From Candidatus Bathyarchaeota archaeon (GTDB taxonomy: Archaea > Thermoproteota > Bathyarchaeia > Bathyarchaeales > Bathycorpusculaceae): a stretch of 64,000 bases of DNA. Shown in pieces: positions 42,746-51,642 of the stretch. How positions within the stretch are numbered: position 1 is the stretch's first letter; every line of letters starts with the position of its first letter. The notes under the pieces are model-generated. The model was not told the DNA's origin and made no database searches. It was given only the letters and a program-made list of their open reading frames with translations. The stretch covers positions 91,318-155,317 of the forward strand of contig JAOZIH010000003.1 of assembly GCA_026014545.1 (NCBI GenBank), in the 5' to 3' direction. Both the position numbers and the translations under genes were made by a program.

Positions 42746-43303
42746 TTATGGTTTTGTTGCTGTTCTTAAGACGAAAACTCCTGTAGTTGCTTGGCAGCTT
42801 GAGCTTATTAAGAATAGCGGCTCGAAACCAATTTGGCTGACTATTATCGTTGATGTGACCGCGGCTATGGCTTCGGCGATGTCATAAGCTGACTCGAAAG
42901 TGCCTAAAAGGAATCCGCGCTTGTCTTTGTCGCTGGCGTCCACGATGAAAGCCAGAAGTGCGGGGCGTTGAAGCGCGTAGGCGGTTGCAAAGAATAATTC
43001 TACAAAGTATAACTGGAATATGTTCGTCACAACAGTGTACGCGAGGGTGCATGCGGCGCCGAGCATGAGTCCTGAAAAGAAAATTTTCTCCTTGCCGTAT
43101 AGGTCGACCAGCCTGCCTGCTGGCGCCTTAACAAGCGCTGCCGTCAAAAGAATAACCGTGTATAATAGGCCTACGTCTATGAGTGATGCGGAGAAGCGGT
43201 TAACAACAAATATGGGGTAGACTGGACCTAGCAGTCCTACTCCTAAAGAGCTGAGCGTGCCCACTGTAATTAATGGCAGGAGTGTTTTTTTCTGCATATG
43301 CAT
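42746..43303 (-). CDS. Major facilitator superfamily transporter, N-terminal half only
   Basis: 185 residues with six membrane segments, exactly half the usual 12. The MFS motif A is visible between helices 2 and 3 (APAGRLVDLYGKEKIFF), and FVDASDKDKRG follows helix 4. The frame ends just after helix 6 with a stop and no second half downstream. It is therefore either a truncated gene or a half-size protein acting as a dimer; truncation is more likely. The palindromic repeat lies about 190 bases beyond its 3' end. Confidence 0.65.
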   Translation of the reverse strand: MHMQKKTLLPLITVGTLSSLGVGLLGPVYPIFVVNRFSASLIDVGLLYTVILLTAALVKAPAGRLVDLYGKEKIFFSGLMLGAACTLAYTVVTNIFQLYFVELFFATAYALQRPALLAFIVDASDKDKRGFLLGTFESAYDIAEAIAAVTSTIIVSQIGFEPLFLISSSCQATTGVFVLRTATKP

Positions 43304-43522
43304 TTCTCCTTTCTGGTAAGGTGCATATGCTTCTTAGACTGCGCTGGTCCATTTTCGGGTCAGTTTGCCTCCGCAAAATGAATTAGGTAAAAGTAAAAAA
43401 GATAAATTTTTCTCAGCGACATTCAGAACTTAAAGATTAGTTGGAAGCATAAAAAGGCATTTTGTGTTGTTTTCCGTTGCTCTCTAAGTGATTATCTGAT
43501 GCTTAATGTGCCCGTCACTGCT

Positions 43523-43828
43523 TTAAAAGCCAAATATTGTTCTCTCTTTTCCGCCATGCTCCTGTTGCTCATCTCCATCTTCTTCGAGTATGTGATGTGC
43601 AACATGGATTCCTAAACCCGTGGCGGCGCCTGCTGCCAACCCAAGTAACGTTTCAATCAACCAGTCATACTTGTTAAGCAGCGCCACTATGACGAGTACG
43701 TCGAAGATTATGGCGATAGCGAGGTAACCGTAGCACCATGTTTTAATGCTTGTTCCTCTTGGCTGTGTTATGCCTATGCCAGCGAGCGCGCCGAACATTA
43801 CTAAAAAGCCTATCAAAGCGTAAATCAA
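43523..43828 (-). CDS. Small membrane protein of unknown function
   Basis: 101 residues with three hydrophobic segments (ALIGFLVMFGALAGIGI, YLAIAIIFDVLVIVALL, TLLGLAAGAATGLGIHV) and a polar His/Glu-rich C-terminus (HHILEEDGDEQQEHGG) that might bind metal. No family recognised. The ATG is preceded by GGGAG. Confidence 0.65.
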   Translation of the reverse strand: MIYALIGFLVMFGALAGIGITQPRGTSIKTWCYGYLAIAIIFDVLVIVALLNKYDWLIETLLGLAAGAATGLGIHVAHHILEEDGDEQQEHGGKERTIFGF

Positions 43829-43977
43829 TTTTCTCCCTCATGATTTAGGCTACTGTTTTAGCCTCACGTGCTTAATAGTTTATCTGCTCGCAAACCGCTT
43901 TTAAGTTAAAAATGCGCATAAACCATTAACTTTTTTTACTATTACTGAGGTGATAACCTCTAAGGCTGGTTACATCC

Positions 43978-46050
43978 TTGGCCAAGTTTGATGAAAAACA
44001 TTGCCACAAATGGGCTTTACTATTACGCGAAAGACAGGAAAAAATCGATCAAGCGTTGGCTGCCGTAGCCCGCGAAGATTTTGATTATGCAAGGCGCTTG
44101 TTTTCCGAGATTTTTTATGGTGTTTCCGGAAAACGTGCTGACCCCGGCATGGCTGGTTCTCTCCTGTATCATATGGCTATGGTCACTAAGATGGAAACGG
44201 AAACGCGCTTACTTCTAAACGAACTACACCTAGCGCCGCCAGACATCGCTGAAGATTTATCATGTTACACCAACGAGTTCGTTTCTGACATGCAAGAGCT
44301 TACAAAAACAATTGCGCCAATTAACTTTGATCTGCAGGCTGTTACTGCTAAAGCAAGTTTAAGCAATGATGAAAAAATTGACCTATTTACCAAATTAAAC
44401 AAAAAAACCAAAACGTTAGAAGCCATGCTTGCCAACAAACAGGCTGAAGCAAGTAAGCTTCTTGAAGGCCTGTTCTCCGAATGGGCGCAGCACATCGCCG
44501 AGATGCGGTTGAGGCAAGAATATGAAACCATTAAGGGCTTCCTAATCACCGCTACGCTGGCAAAGACTTTGGGCACCCAGCGTCTAAAAGACGCCATGAT
44601 AAAGGTGCAAGAAAGGTTCGGTGAGGAAACCGTCCGCATTGCTCTAAACGTGACGCTGAAGGTTGGCATGCGCAGAGAAAAACTTCAATCAGTCATGCTA
44701 AGCGACCACTTCATCAATTATACGATGAACATGGAGCAGCTGGATGGTCGCATGCAGTTTTTGAACTGTCCAATCTTCGGGAGCCACAAGCGCATCGCAG
44801 AGGAATCGGGCCTAAGCGGTGAAGTTGCGTCTCTTTTCTGTACTCATTTCTGCTTTGCCCATGCAAAAGCTATGCTAAACACGGTTCTTCCCTTCACGTT
44901 TGAACTGTGGCAGCCTCGGCGAATGGCCGCTGACGGAATGTGCGAATTCTATCTCAAACTTGCCTACTCGCCTGCAGCGTCAGCGTCGACGGAAAAGTAT
45001 GTTCCGCTTGTTTTGTCTTGGAACTTTACGAGAAAATGCAACTTGAAATGTGCTCACTGTTACATAAATGCCACCACGCAGGTACTTGCCGATGAGCTAA
45101 CCACTGAGGAGTCAAAGCGGCTAATAGATCAAATATGCGAGGTCAGCAGGCCGCTGCTCATCTTAAGCGGCGGCGAACCTCTTTTGCGCTCTGATGTTTA
45201 CGAAATCATCAGTTACGGCGCTTCTAAAGGGTTAAAGATGGGCTTAGGCAGCAACGGCAGCCTCATTGACGATGCTGTGGCAAGGCGGCTTAAAGAGGCG
45301 GGCATAACAACGGTTTCAATCAGTCTGGATTCACATATACCAGCGCAGCATGACGAGTTCCGCGGCGTAGCGGGCTCATGGGAGAAAGCTGTCGGCGCCA
45401 TCAAAGCCCTACGCGAAAACGGCGTGCTTGTCCAAGTGAACACGACAGTGACACAGCAGAATTACAATCAAATCGATGAGATCATGTCGCTTGCGGAGTC
45501 GCTGGGCGTGGAAAACTTTCACCTGTTCTTTCTGGTGCCCACGGGCAGAGGCGCCAAAATCGCTGACATATCTCCAGCCAAATATGAAAGCATGATTAAG
45601 ACGGCGTTTGCGAAGGCGGCTAGGCATAAGCTTAATGTGCGTCCTTCATGCGCGCCCCAATTCATGCGGATAGCAAAGGACATGGGCTTGGATATGCGAC
45701 AGTGGATTAGAGGCTGCATTGCTGGTTTATACTACTGCCGTGTTTACGCAAACGGCGATGTCACGCCATGCCCGTATCTTCCAATTAAACTTGGCAATGT
45801 CCGCGAGAAGTCTTTCAAGGAAATATGGTTTGGTTCAGATATGTTCAAGGCTTTGCGGGACTTTAATGCTTTGAAAGGCAAATGCGGCATCTGCGAGTAT
45901 AAAGCTCTGTGCGGCGGTTGCCGTGCACGTGCATATGGGCTTTCAAGCGATTTCATAGACTACTGCGGCGATCTACATGAACCCGCGGAAGTGAAAGGCG
46001 ATTATCTGGCTGAAGATCCATGGTGCATTTATCAGCCAGAAAAGCGCTGA
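43978..46050 (+). CDS. Fusion of an ATC-hydrolase-like domain with a radical-SAM/SPASM enzyme
   Basis: 690 residues. Residues from about 345 are radical SAM: the cluster motif CNLKCAHC at about 355, the GGEPL motif (LSGGEPLLRSDV), and a C-terminal SPASM region with Cys ligands in RGCIAGLYYCRVYANGDVTPC and CGICEYKALCGGCRARAYG, ending DPWCIYQP. This resembles AhbC/AhbD/NirJ enzymes of haem and haem-d1 synthesis. The N-terminal 340 residues are helical, then near 215-330 show FLNCPIFGSHKRIAEESGL and CTHFCFAHAKAML ... DGMCEFYL, like the L-2-amino-thiazoline-4-carboxylate hydrolase family. Start is TTG 43978. Substrate unknown; a haem-pathway or peptide-modifying role are both possible. Confidence 0.8.
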   Translation: MAKFDEKHCHKWALLLRERQEKIDQALAAVAREDFDYARRLFSEIFYGVSGKRADPGMAGSLLYHMAMVTKMETETRLLLNELHLAPPDIAEDLSCYTNEFVSDMQELTKTIAPINFDLQAVTAKASLSNDEKIDLFTKLNKKTKTLEAMLANKQAEASKLLEGLFSEWAQHIAEMRLRQEYETIKGFLITATLAKTLGTQRLKDAMIKVQERFGEETVRIALNVTLKVGMRREKLQSVMLSDHFINYTMNMEQLDGRMQFLNCPIFGSHKRIAEESGLSGEVASLFCTHFCFAHAKAMLNTVLPFTFELWQPRRMAADGMCEFYLKLAYSPAASASTEKYVPLVLSWNFTRKCNLKCAHCYINATTQVLADELTTEESKRLIDQICEVSRPLLILSGGEPLLRSDVYEIISYGASKGLKMGLGSNGSLIDDAVARRLKEAGITTVSISLDSHIPAQHDEFRGVAGSWEKAVGAIKALRENGVLVQVNTTVTQQNYNQIDEIMSLAESLGVENFHLFFLVPTGRGAKIADISPAKYESMIKTAFAKAARHKLNVRPSCAPQFMRIAKDMGLDMRQWIRGCIAGLYYCRVYANGDVTPCPYLPIKLGNVREKSFKEIWFGSDMFKALRDFNALKGKCGICEYKALCGGCRARAYGLSSDFIDYCGDLHEPAEVKGDYLAEDPWCIYQPEKR

Positions 46051-46418
46051 AAAATTACTGTGTATCTGTAAAGCGTGCACTTGCATCTCATGCAGAAACT
46101 TATTTAAGCAGTATAATGCACCACAATAAAAGTTTGGGAGTGCACTTTAAAGTGGATCTTGGCAGCCCGCAAGCGCTCGCGTCATCGGCAGGGTGCCTGT
46201 GGATGGCCGAAAAAGAACGCCTACTAGAAGGAGAGAAAAATGAACGGGCATCACATCGCCTACTGGCAATTCGATTTTTCAGAAGCGATAGCGCTCCACA
46301 AAGCTGTAGCGCCCGGCCTTAATTCAATCAATTTCCTTTTGCATAATCTCTCAAGTTTTCTTGTTATGCGTGTTTTTTCTTCCTTAATTGCATTAGAACT
46401 CAGCGGGAGAACTGAAGC
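46051..46418. other. Leader region upstream of the MgtE-like gene
   Basis: A TATA-like CTTATTTAAG at 46100-46109 would place a transcript start near 46130, leaving about 290 bases of leader. The GC-rich segment 46155-46215 can form small helices (GGCAG and CTGCC-type pairs), but I cannot match it to a magnesium riboswitch. A 60-codon ORF with a good ribosome site fills the second half. Confidence 0.35.
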
Positions 46419-46422
46419 ATGA
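46240..46422 (+). CDS. Possible small ORF coupled to the MgtE-like gene
   Basis: ATG 46240 has AAGGAGAG six bases upstream, and the stop overlaps the next start as ATGA. The 60 residues (MNGHHIAYWQFDFSEAIALH and on) include one weakly hydrophobic stretch. The ribosome site and stop-start overlap argue for translation; composition is not convincing. It may be a leader ORF. Confidence 0.35.
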   Translation: MNGHHIAYWQFDFSEAIALHKAVAPGLNSINFLLHNLSSFLVMRVFSSLIALELSGRTEA

Positions 46423-47618
46423 CGCACGCGGGCGCATCAAAAAGTTTCTTGGGAATGTTCAAAGAAACCTCTTTAGCTTATTTTTTTGATATAGGCGGAA
46501 TATTCGCAGGCTTTATGGTGGCCTCTCAACTTGACGTTTTTCAGCTTTCGCCATGGGCTATAGCCCTTTATCCAGCAGTTGTCAGCGCGAAAGGCGTCAT
46601 CGGCGGCTTGCTTAGCGGAAGGTTGGGCACAGCCTTGCATCTTGGCATAGTTTATCCCAGATTCTTTAAGAATACAAAGAACTTTTATGAATTAATTCAA
46701 GCTCTAATCGTTATAACTTTGGTCACAAGCGTCGCAATGAGCTGTGTTTCTTTAGTTTTCGGTTATCTATTTTGGGAGATAACATTCGCTGATTTTCCAG
46801 CTATTCTATCAGTTGTTTTGGCAACTATGGCTTTAGGTCTGGTTATTACCTTGCTGACGATTAAGGTGGCGTTTATCTCCTTCCAGCGAGGCTTAGACCC
46901 TGACATCGTGGTTTACCCCGTAATGTCCACTACTGCGGATATTATCATAACACTTTTCTACATTGCAGTGCTTAACATATTCTTCTTCGGTTTTATGGGT
47001 CCATGGATAATTGCCGCGATAGCTTTCGTTCACGTTCTACTTTGCTTCTATATTCTGCCCAAGAACTTACGCCAACTTGAGTTTGTAAAAACCATCAGAG
47101 AATCTATAGCTACCTTGCTGTTTGTAGCTTTCATCGTTAACGTAACCGGTACCGTTCTTAAGGATATTAGTAATTTTGTGGAGAACCGCAAAGAGGTCTA
47201 TACTGTTTATCCTGCCTTGATTGACATGGTTGGTGATGTTGGCTCCGTAGTTGGTTCTACAGCCACAACAAAACTTGCCTTAGGCTTACTTTCACCCTCT
47301 TTCTCTTCAATCCGAAACCATGCAAAGAATATTTTCAGCGCTTGGTCAGCTTCAATTATGATGTTCGTTATCTTGGCAGTTTTGTCTCTGACAATGCTTG
47401 GCCTATTTTCCTTAACTTCTTTTCTAAGTCTTCTTTTAATCCTACTGATTACCAACGTCATCGCTGTAGCTGCAATTATGATTGTGTCTTACGCAGTTTC
47501 AATATTGACCTTCAGTAAGGGGCTAGATCCGGACAACTTTGTTATTCCCATAGAGAGCTCTCTCGCCGACAGCCTAACCACCGTTGCCTTGCTAATAGCT
47601 TTGCTCATGATAGGCTGA
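46419..47618 (+). CDS. MgtE-like divalent cation permease (COG1824 type)
   Basis: 399 residues and about ten membrane segments in two homologous halves, without the cytoplasmic N and CBS domains of bacterial MgtE. Each half carries the family's repeated motif: PAVVSAKGVIGGLLSGRLGTALHLG in the first, PALIDMVGDVGSVVGSTATTKLALG in the second, and GLDPDIVVYPVMSTTADIIITL / GLDPDNFVIPIESSLADSLTTV, whose acidic residues coordinate Mg2+ in MgtE. The following two genes encode PhoU/TrkA_C proteins, a known archaeal partnership. Confidence 0.88.
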   Translation: MTHAGASKSFLGMFKETSLAYFFDIGGIFAGFMVASQLDVFQLSPWAIALYPAVVSAKGVIGGLLSGRLGTALHLGIVYPRFFKNTKNFYELIQALIVITLVTSVAMSCVSLVFGYLFWEITFADFPAILSVVLATMALGLVITLLTIKVAFISFQRGLDPDIVVYPVMSTTADIIITLFYIAVLNIFFFGFMGPWIIAAIAFVHVLLCFYILPKNLRQLEFVKTIRESIATLLFVAFIVNVTGTVLKDISNFVENRKEVYTVYPALIDMVGDVGSVVGSTATTKLALGLLSPSFSSIRNHAKNIFSAWSASIMMFVILAVLSLTMLGLFSLTSFLSLLLILLITNVIAVAAIMIVSYAVSILTFSKGLDPDNFVIPIESSLADSLTTVALLIALLMIG

Positions 47619-47678
47619 TAAAAGTATAATTAAAATATTTAATGAGTCAATATATAGTGCGGGGCGTCTCTGAAAGGA

Positions 47679-48290
47679 ATGCCAAAATTTGAAAAAATAG
47701 AATACAAGCCTATCCCTGTCCGCGAGCTTTTACTGGAGATGAAAAATCTCTCTGAGCTTATGATAGATTTGGCCTATTCTGCCGCCTTATTTAACGACCA
47801 CGATCTTGCTGAAGACGTTTTAGAGCTAGAGAGCCGCATTGACAATTTGGCTTACCTTCTGGATATAGAAATTATGATCGCAGCCAGAGATGCAAAGGAC
47901 GCGGAAAGCTTGATAGGTGTTTCTACAGTAGCCGCTGCCGCAGATAAAATTTCTGATGCTGCTGCTGATATTGCGGCTATAGTAACGCGTAAAATCGGCG
48001 TGCACCCAATTGTTGGCGAGATTTTTGAAAAGGTTGAAGAGCGTCTCATGAAGGCAACGGTTAAAGAAAATTCCGTGATAATTGGAAAGCAGATAGGTGA
48101 ACTTAATTTAGCGCCGAAAATGGGCGTTGATATAATTGCCATCCGCCGAAACAAAGATTGGATAATAAATCCCAGCAAAGCTGAGCGTATATTTCTGGGC
48201 GATGTGCTGATAACACGAGGCGCCCCGCTTGGCATCAGCGAATTCAAGAAGCTAGTTGAGGGGCAATCAAAAGCGGAGGCTTCTACATGA
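47679..48290 (+). CDS. PhoU/TrkA_C-domain regulatory protein 1
   Basis: 203 residues. Residues 10-115 are PhoU-like helices (MKNLSELMIDLAYSAALFNDHDLAEDVLELE; VAAAADKISDAAADIAAIV); residues 130-195 are a TrkA_C (RCK_C) module (IGKQIGELNLAPKMGVDIIAIRRN; FLGDVLITRGAP). TrkA_C domains bind small ligands and gate transporters. This combination (COG3273) is typically encoded beside the MgtE-like permease and presumably controls it. It overlaps the next gene by four bases. Confidence 0.88.
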   Translation: MPKFEKIEYKPIPVRELLLEMKNLSELMIDLAYSAALFNDHDLAEDVLELESRIDNLAYLLDIEIMIAARDAKDAESLIGVSTVAAAADKISDAAADIAAIVTRKIGVHPIVGEIFEKVEERLMKATVKENSVIIGKQIGELNLAPKMGVDIIAIRRNKDWIINPSKAERIFLGDVLITRGAPLGISEFKKLVEGQSKAEAST

Positions 48291-48880
48291 CTGAGCTGAA
48301 GCGATTCGAAGAAATTGTGGAACGCTTTGTTGAGCTAAAGAATACTTCGGAGCTTATGATTGATTTAGCTTACTCTTCGCTTATGTTGAACAGTAAAGAA
48401 TTGGCAGAGGAAGTGCAGCGTCTCGAGGAGTACGTGGATCAGCTGCATACTGATTTTGAACTTTTGGCTTTGACAAGCGATTTTAAAAAAGAAGAGGCGT
48501 CTGGCTTTTTAGGGCTTATCCGGCTTGGCGTGGCAACTGAAAAAATTGCAGATGCTGCCGCCGAAATAGCCGAAGTTGTCTTAAGAGGTATTGAACCGCA
48601 TCCTATACTAAAATTAACTATACGCGAAGCGGAGGAAACTGTTACTCAAGTCTGCGTTACAGAGGGTTCGCCGCTTGTGAACAGAACTCTAAGAGAGGCA
48701 CGGGTGCATGAAGAAACGGGCATGTGGATCCTCGTTATAAGACGAGGTGAAAAAAGTTTGCGCCCGCGGCCTGATACTGTTATTCAGCTAGGCGATATTT
48801 TGCTTGCTTCAGGCTACGCTGAAGGCGTCGAGGACCTCAAAAAGCTTGCTTCGCCAGAGCAAGTCTGCAACCTTGAGTAG
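48287..48880 (+). CDS. PhoU/TrkA_C-domain regulatory protein 2
   Basis: 197 residues, a paralogue of the preceding protein with the same two domains: VELKNTSELMIDLAYSSLMLNSKELAEEVQRLE and VATEKIADAAAEIAEVVLRG, then VNRTLREARVHEETGMWILVIRRGE and IQLGDILLASGYAEGV. ATG overlaps the previous stop (ATGA), so the two are made together and probably form a heteromer on the permease. Confidence 0.88.
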   Translation: MTELKRFEEIVERFVELKNTSELMIDLAYSSLMLNSKELAEEVQRLEEYVDQLHTDFELLALTSDFKKEEASGFLGLIRLGVATEKIADAAAEIAEVVLRGIEPHPILKLTIREAEETVTQVCVTEGSPLVNRTLREARVHEETGMWILVIRRGEKSLRPRPDTVIQLGDILLASGYAEGVEDLKKLASPEQVCNLE

Positions 48881-48937
48881 CTTAGATACTTATTTCAAAT
48901 TCATTAATACTATAAGCATGTAACCTGCAATTTTTCT

Positions 48938-49327
48938 ATGGGAGGGTTAGCTATCTCCAAGCTTGAAGAGAAACCCCGCAGAAGTAGTGCATATACTTGC
49001 CCGAACGTTTCTTGCGGTAGAGTTTTCACTAAACCTATTAAAGTTTTAAATCTGCAACAAACCTCCCAAGCGCCATATGATGCGTGTCCATTTTGTTTTA
49101 CTGAAATAGCGATTGAAGATGAAGTGCCAGTTTCTGTTGATGAAGCCAAAGAAACCGTGGCTGAAGAGGAAATGCCTGCAGAAGCGCATGTTGAAACTTG
49201 CCAGAAACCTTCTGGGTGCAGTTACTACTTGGGTTATCTGAGTGAAAGGTCTTCTAAGGACAAGATTCCCGATGAATGCATGATGTGCAAAGACATAGTT
49301 GAATGCATGTTGAAGAAAGCGAAGTAG
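48938..49327 (+). CDS. Cysteine-rich archaeal protein with zinc ribbon
   Basis: 129 residues. An N-terminal ribbon (CPNVSCGRVF ... CPFCFTEI) is followed by an acidic Glu-rich linker and a second Cys group (CQKPSGCSYYLGYLSERSSKDKIPDECMMCKDIVECML). The end motif with GYLSERSKKDKIPDEC is conserved among archaeal hypothetical proteins. It may bind zinc or an iron-sulfur cluster; role unknown. Confidence 0.75.
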   Translation: MGGLAISKLEEKPRRSSAYTCPNVSCGRVFTKPIKVLNLQQTSQAPYDACPFCFTEIAIEDEVPVSVDEAKETVAEEEMPAEAHVETCQKPSGCSYYLGYLSERSSKDKIPDECMMCKDIVECMLKKAK

Positions 49328-49402
49328 GTATGTCTTGCCGTGATACGCACACTTTCTTTTAAGCAGTTAATCGTTTTTCTAAAGAATAGTTAGGAGACGC
49401 TG

Positions 49403-49780
49403 TTGTTGGCAATACCTTCACAAGAAACAGTTCCAGACGCAGTTGTCACTTCCACGGCAGCGCAGCCCAAAAAATTGAATGCTGAAGTAGTCACGACGCT
49501 AACTACTGCTTTTCTGAAAAGACTAGGACACAAGGGCAGCTTGAAACCCAAGCGGGTTGCTTTGGAAGGTGAGGTTTACACTGTTGAAGTTGAAACGAAG
49601 AGGTTCACCGCCGTTGTCCGCATTGACGCAGCGGCTCGTGAAATTAAGGAGTACGATGTGCAGCCTAAGAGTGAAGAAAATGCTTTTTCATTCTCGCCAA
49701 AACTTATTTTAATTGTCCTTGTCGTCTCCGCTTTGGTTAACGCGGTGCTATATTTTGTTTTTAAAACGCTTGGCGTATAG
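49403..49780 (+). CDS. Small tail-anchored protein sharing a domain with the protein at 23514
   Basis: 125 residues. Residues 30-85 (AFLKRLGHKGSLKPKRVALEGEVYTVEVE to VRIDAAAREIKEYDVQ) closely follow the C-terminal domain of the 430-residue protein at 23514-24806, and both end in a transmembrane helix. Start TTG 49403 or 49406 after AGGAGA. The shared module may recruit a common partner to the membrane. Function unknown. Confidence 0.7.
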   Translation: MLAIPSQETVPDAVVTSTAAQPKKLNAEVVTTLTTAFLKRLGHKGSLKPKRVALEGEVYTVEVETKRFTAVVRIDAAAREIKEYDVQPKSEENAFSFSPKLILIVLVVSALVNAVLYFVFKTLGV

Positions 49781-49857
49781 CATGTTTTGCTTAAAAATTG
49801 AAGACTATAAAAATTAAAAAAACTAATAGAATGGAATTTCTAGTGTTAAATTTGGAG

Positions 49858-50187
49858 CTAAGCCTTCTTCTTCTTTTCTTCTGAAGCTTCGGTTGCCTTC
49901 GTTTCCGCTGTTTCCTCTGTCTTTTTCTCTTCCATCTCCGCTGTGATTTCTTCGATCGGTTTCGGCGGTGGCGTTGTGGCCATTGTCCAGCCTATCCAGG
50001 CGCCTATGAGCAGTATCGCAATGAAGGCTATGAATACGGGTATTGCGACTACCCATAATTGTGGAAATTCGTAATCAATTCCGATCCATGATGGCCAGTT
50101 TGGAACAAACAGCGAAAGCGTGTAGCCTACAGCGACAAGTAAGCAGACAACTAATATTGCTCCACCTATTGCTTGATCTTTACTCAA
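49858..50187 (-). CDS. Small two-helix membrane protein
   Basis: 109 residues: two transmembrane helices (AIGGAILVVCLLVAVGYTLSL and LWVVAIPVFIAFIAILLIGAW) joined by a Trp-rich loop (PNWPSWIGIDYEFP), then a charged tail of Glu/Lys/Thr (EEKKTEETAETKATE) facing the cytoplasm. This layout is common in TACK archaea. No function assigned. Confidence 0.7.
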   Translation of the reverse strand: MSKDQAIGGAILVVCLLVAVGYTLSLFVPNWPSWIGIDYEFPQLWVVAIPVFIAFIAILLIGAWIGWTMATTPPPKPIEEITAEMEEKKTEETAETKATEASEEKKKKA

Positions 50188-50263
50188 AGCTTTTCACCAC
50201 TTATAGGGCATGTTTATATTCTTAATCCATTTAAAGTTTACCATAAATGCTGATATACTTTTG

Positions 50264-51520
50264 CTATGTAGTTCCCATTTCCCAAGTAGACAAATACTTC
50301 CGCTGCTCAGGCGTAAGTTCATCGATTTTTATTCCCATGGCTTTCAGCTTCAGTTCGGCAACTGCTTCGTCTATTTCTTTTGGAACGGTGTAAACTTTCG
50401 GCGGCATCTTCGCGGTTTTGGCGATGTGCTCCACGCACAGGGCTTGATTTGCAAAGGACATGTCCATAACCTCGGATGGATGTCCTTCAGCCGCAGCCAA
50501 GTTTACCAGTCTTCCTTCGGCTAAGAGGTAAAGTCTTCTTCCGTTTTGTAGCGTATACTCCTGCAAGTTGGGTCTCACTGTTCGTTTTGCCGTCGCCAGT
50601 TCTTCTAAATCTTTTAAGTTAATTTCCACATTGAAGTGCCCACTGTTTGCGATTATGGCGTCGTCTTTCATCTTCTGCATATGTTCTTTTCTTATCACGT
50701 TTATGTCGCCTGTGGCTGTAACAAAAATATCGCCTATCGCGGCTGCCTCCGCTATCGGCATAACGCGCAGCCCATTCATTGCTGCCTCCAAGGCTCTGAG
50801 CGGATTAGTTTCCGTTACCACAACGTTTGCACCCATTCCTTGCGCCCGCATGGCTATGCCTCTTGAGCACCAACCGTAGCCGCAGACCACGAAGGTTTTG
50901 CCCGCCAAAAGCGTGTTTGTGGCTCTCAGAATCCCGTCTATGGTGCTCTGTCCTGTTCCATATCGATTGTCAAAGAGGTATTTTGTGTAAGCGTCGTTTA
51001 CAGCTATAATTGCGTACTTGAGGCTTCCCGTCTTCTCCATTGCCCGCAGCCGTAGCACGCCCGTGGTTGTTTCTTCTGTTCCGCCCTTAACATTTGCCAA
51101 TTCGTCTGTTCGCTTGCTGTGTAGCGTACCGACGAGATCAGCGCCGTCATCAAGGGTTATCACTGGTTTAAAATCTAACACTTGGTTGATGCACCAGTAG
51201 TATTCTTCCGTTGTCTGTCCGCGCTGTGCAAAAACGTGGACGCCATTTTCTGCAAGCGCCGCGGCGACGTCGTCCTGTGTGGAAAGCGGGTTGGAACCGC
51301 AGAGGGCAACTTTGGCGCCTCCCGCCATTAACGTGTCAACTAAAACTGCCGTCTCCTTCGTTACGTGCAAGCATGCGCCGAGTGTCACGCCTTTCAGCGG
51401 CTGTTCCTTGCTAAATCGCTTTTTGATCTGGTTGAGCACGGGCATGTGTGCTGAAGCCCACTCTATCTGTAGGTGACCTTGTGGCGCCAACTTTTCGTCT
51501 TTAACTTGAAATTCCTTCAT
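50264..51520 (-). CDS. ahcY: Adenosylhomocysteinase (SAH hydrolase)
   Basis: 418 residues, the usual archaeal length. Hydrolyses S-adenosylhomocysteine to adenosine and homocysteine, clearing the product of methyl transfer. Motifs: [12 protein letters not shown] and [13 protein letters not shown] at the substrate domain, [25 protein letters not shown], the NAD loop [26 protein letters not shown], and the C-terminal [27 protein letters not shown]. Confidence 0.95.
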   Translation of the reverse strand: MKEFQVKDEKLAPQGHLQIEWASAHMPVLNQIKKRFSKEQPLKGVTLGACLHVTKETAVLVDTLMAGGAKVALCGSNPLSTQDDVAAALAENGVHVFAQRGQTTEEYYWCINQVLDFKPVITLDDGADLVGTLHSKRTDELANVKGGTEETTTGVLRLRAMEKTGSLKYAIIAVNDAYTKYLFDNRYGTGQSTIDGILRATNTLLAGKTFVVCGYGWCSRGIAMRAQGMGANVVVTETNPLRALEAAMNGLRVMPIAEAAAIGDIFVTATGDINVIRKEHMQKMKDDAIIANSGHFNVEINLKDLEELATAKRTVRPNLQEYTLQNGRRLYLLAEGRLVNLAAAEGHPSEVMDMSFANQALCVEHIAKTAKMPPKVYTVPKEIDEAVAELKLKAMGIKIDELTPEQRKYLSTWEMGTT

Positions 51521-51642
51521 GGCATGTTCCTTCTTTTTCAGAAAAGAATTGCCCTCTAACTATTTAGCTTTGTCTTTGTAGTGAAGCACTGCAGCGTATT
51601 TGCTGTTTTTCTCTTGTGCTTTCTTGCTGGAAAAGTTTAATT

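Noticed and set aside
46130..46240. Magnesium (M-box or ykoK) riboswitch before the MgtE-like gene
   Set aside because: I could not find the conserved core; only small generic hairpins are visible.
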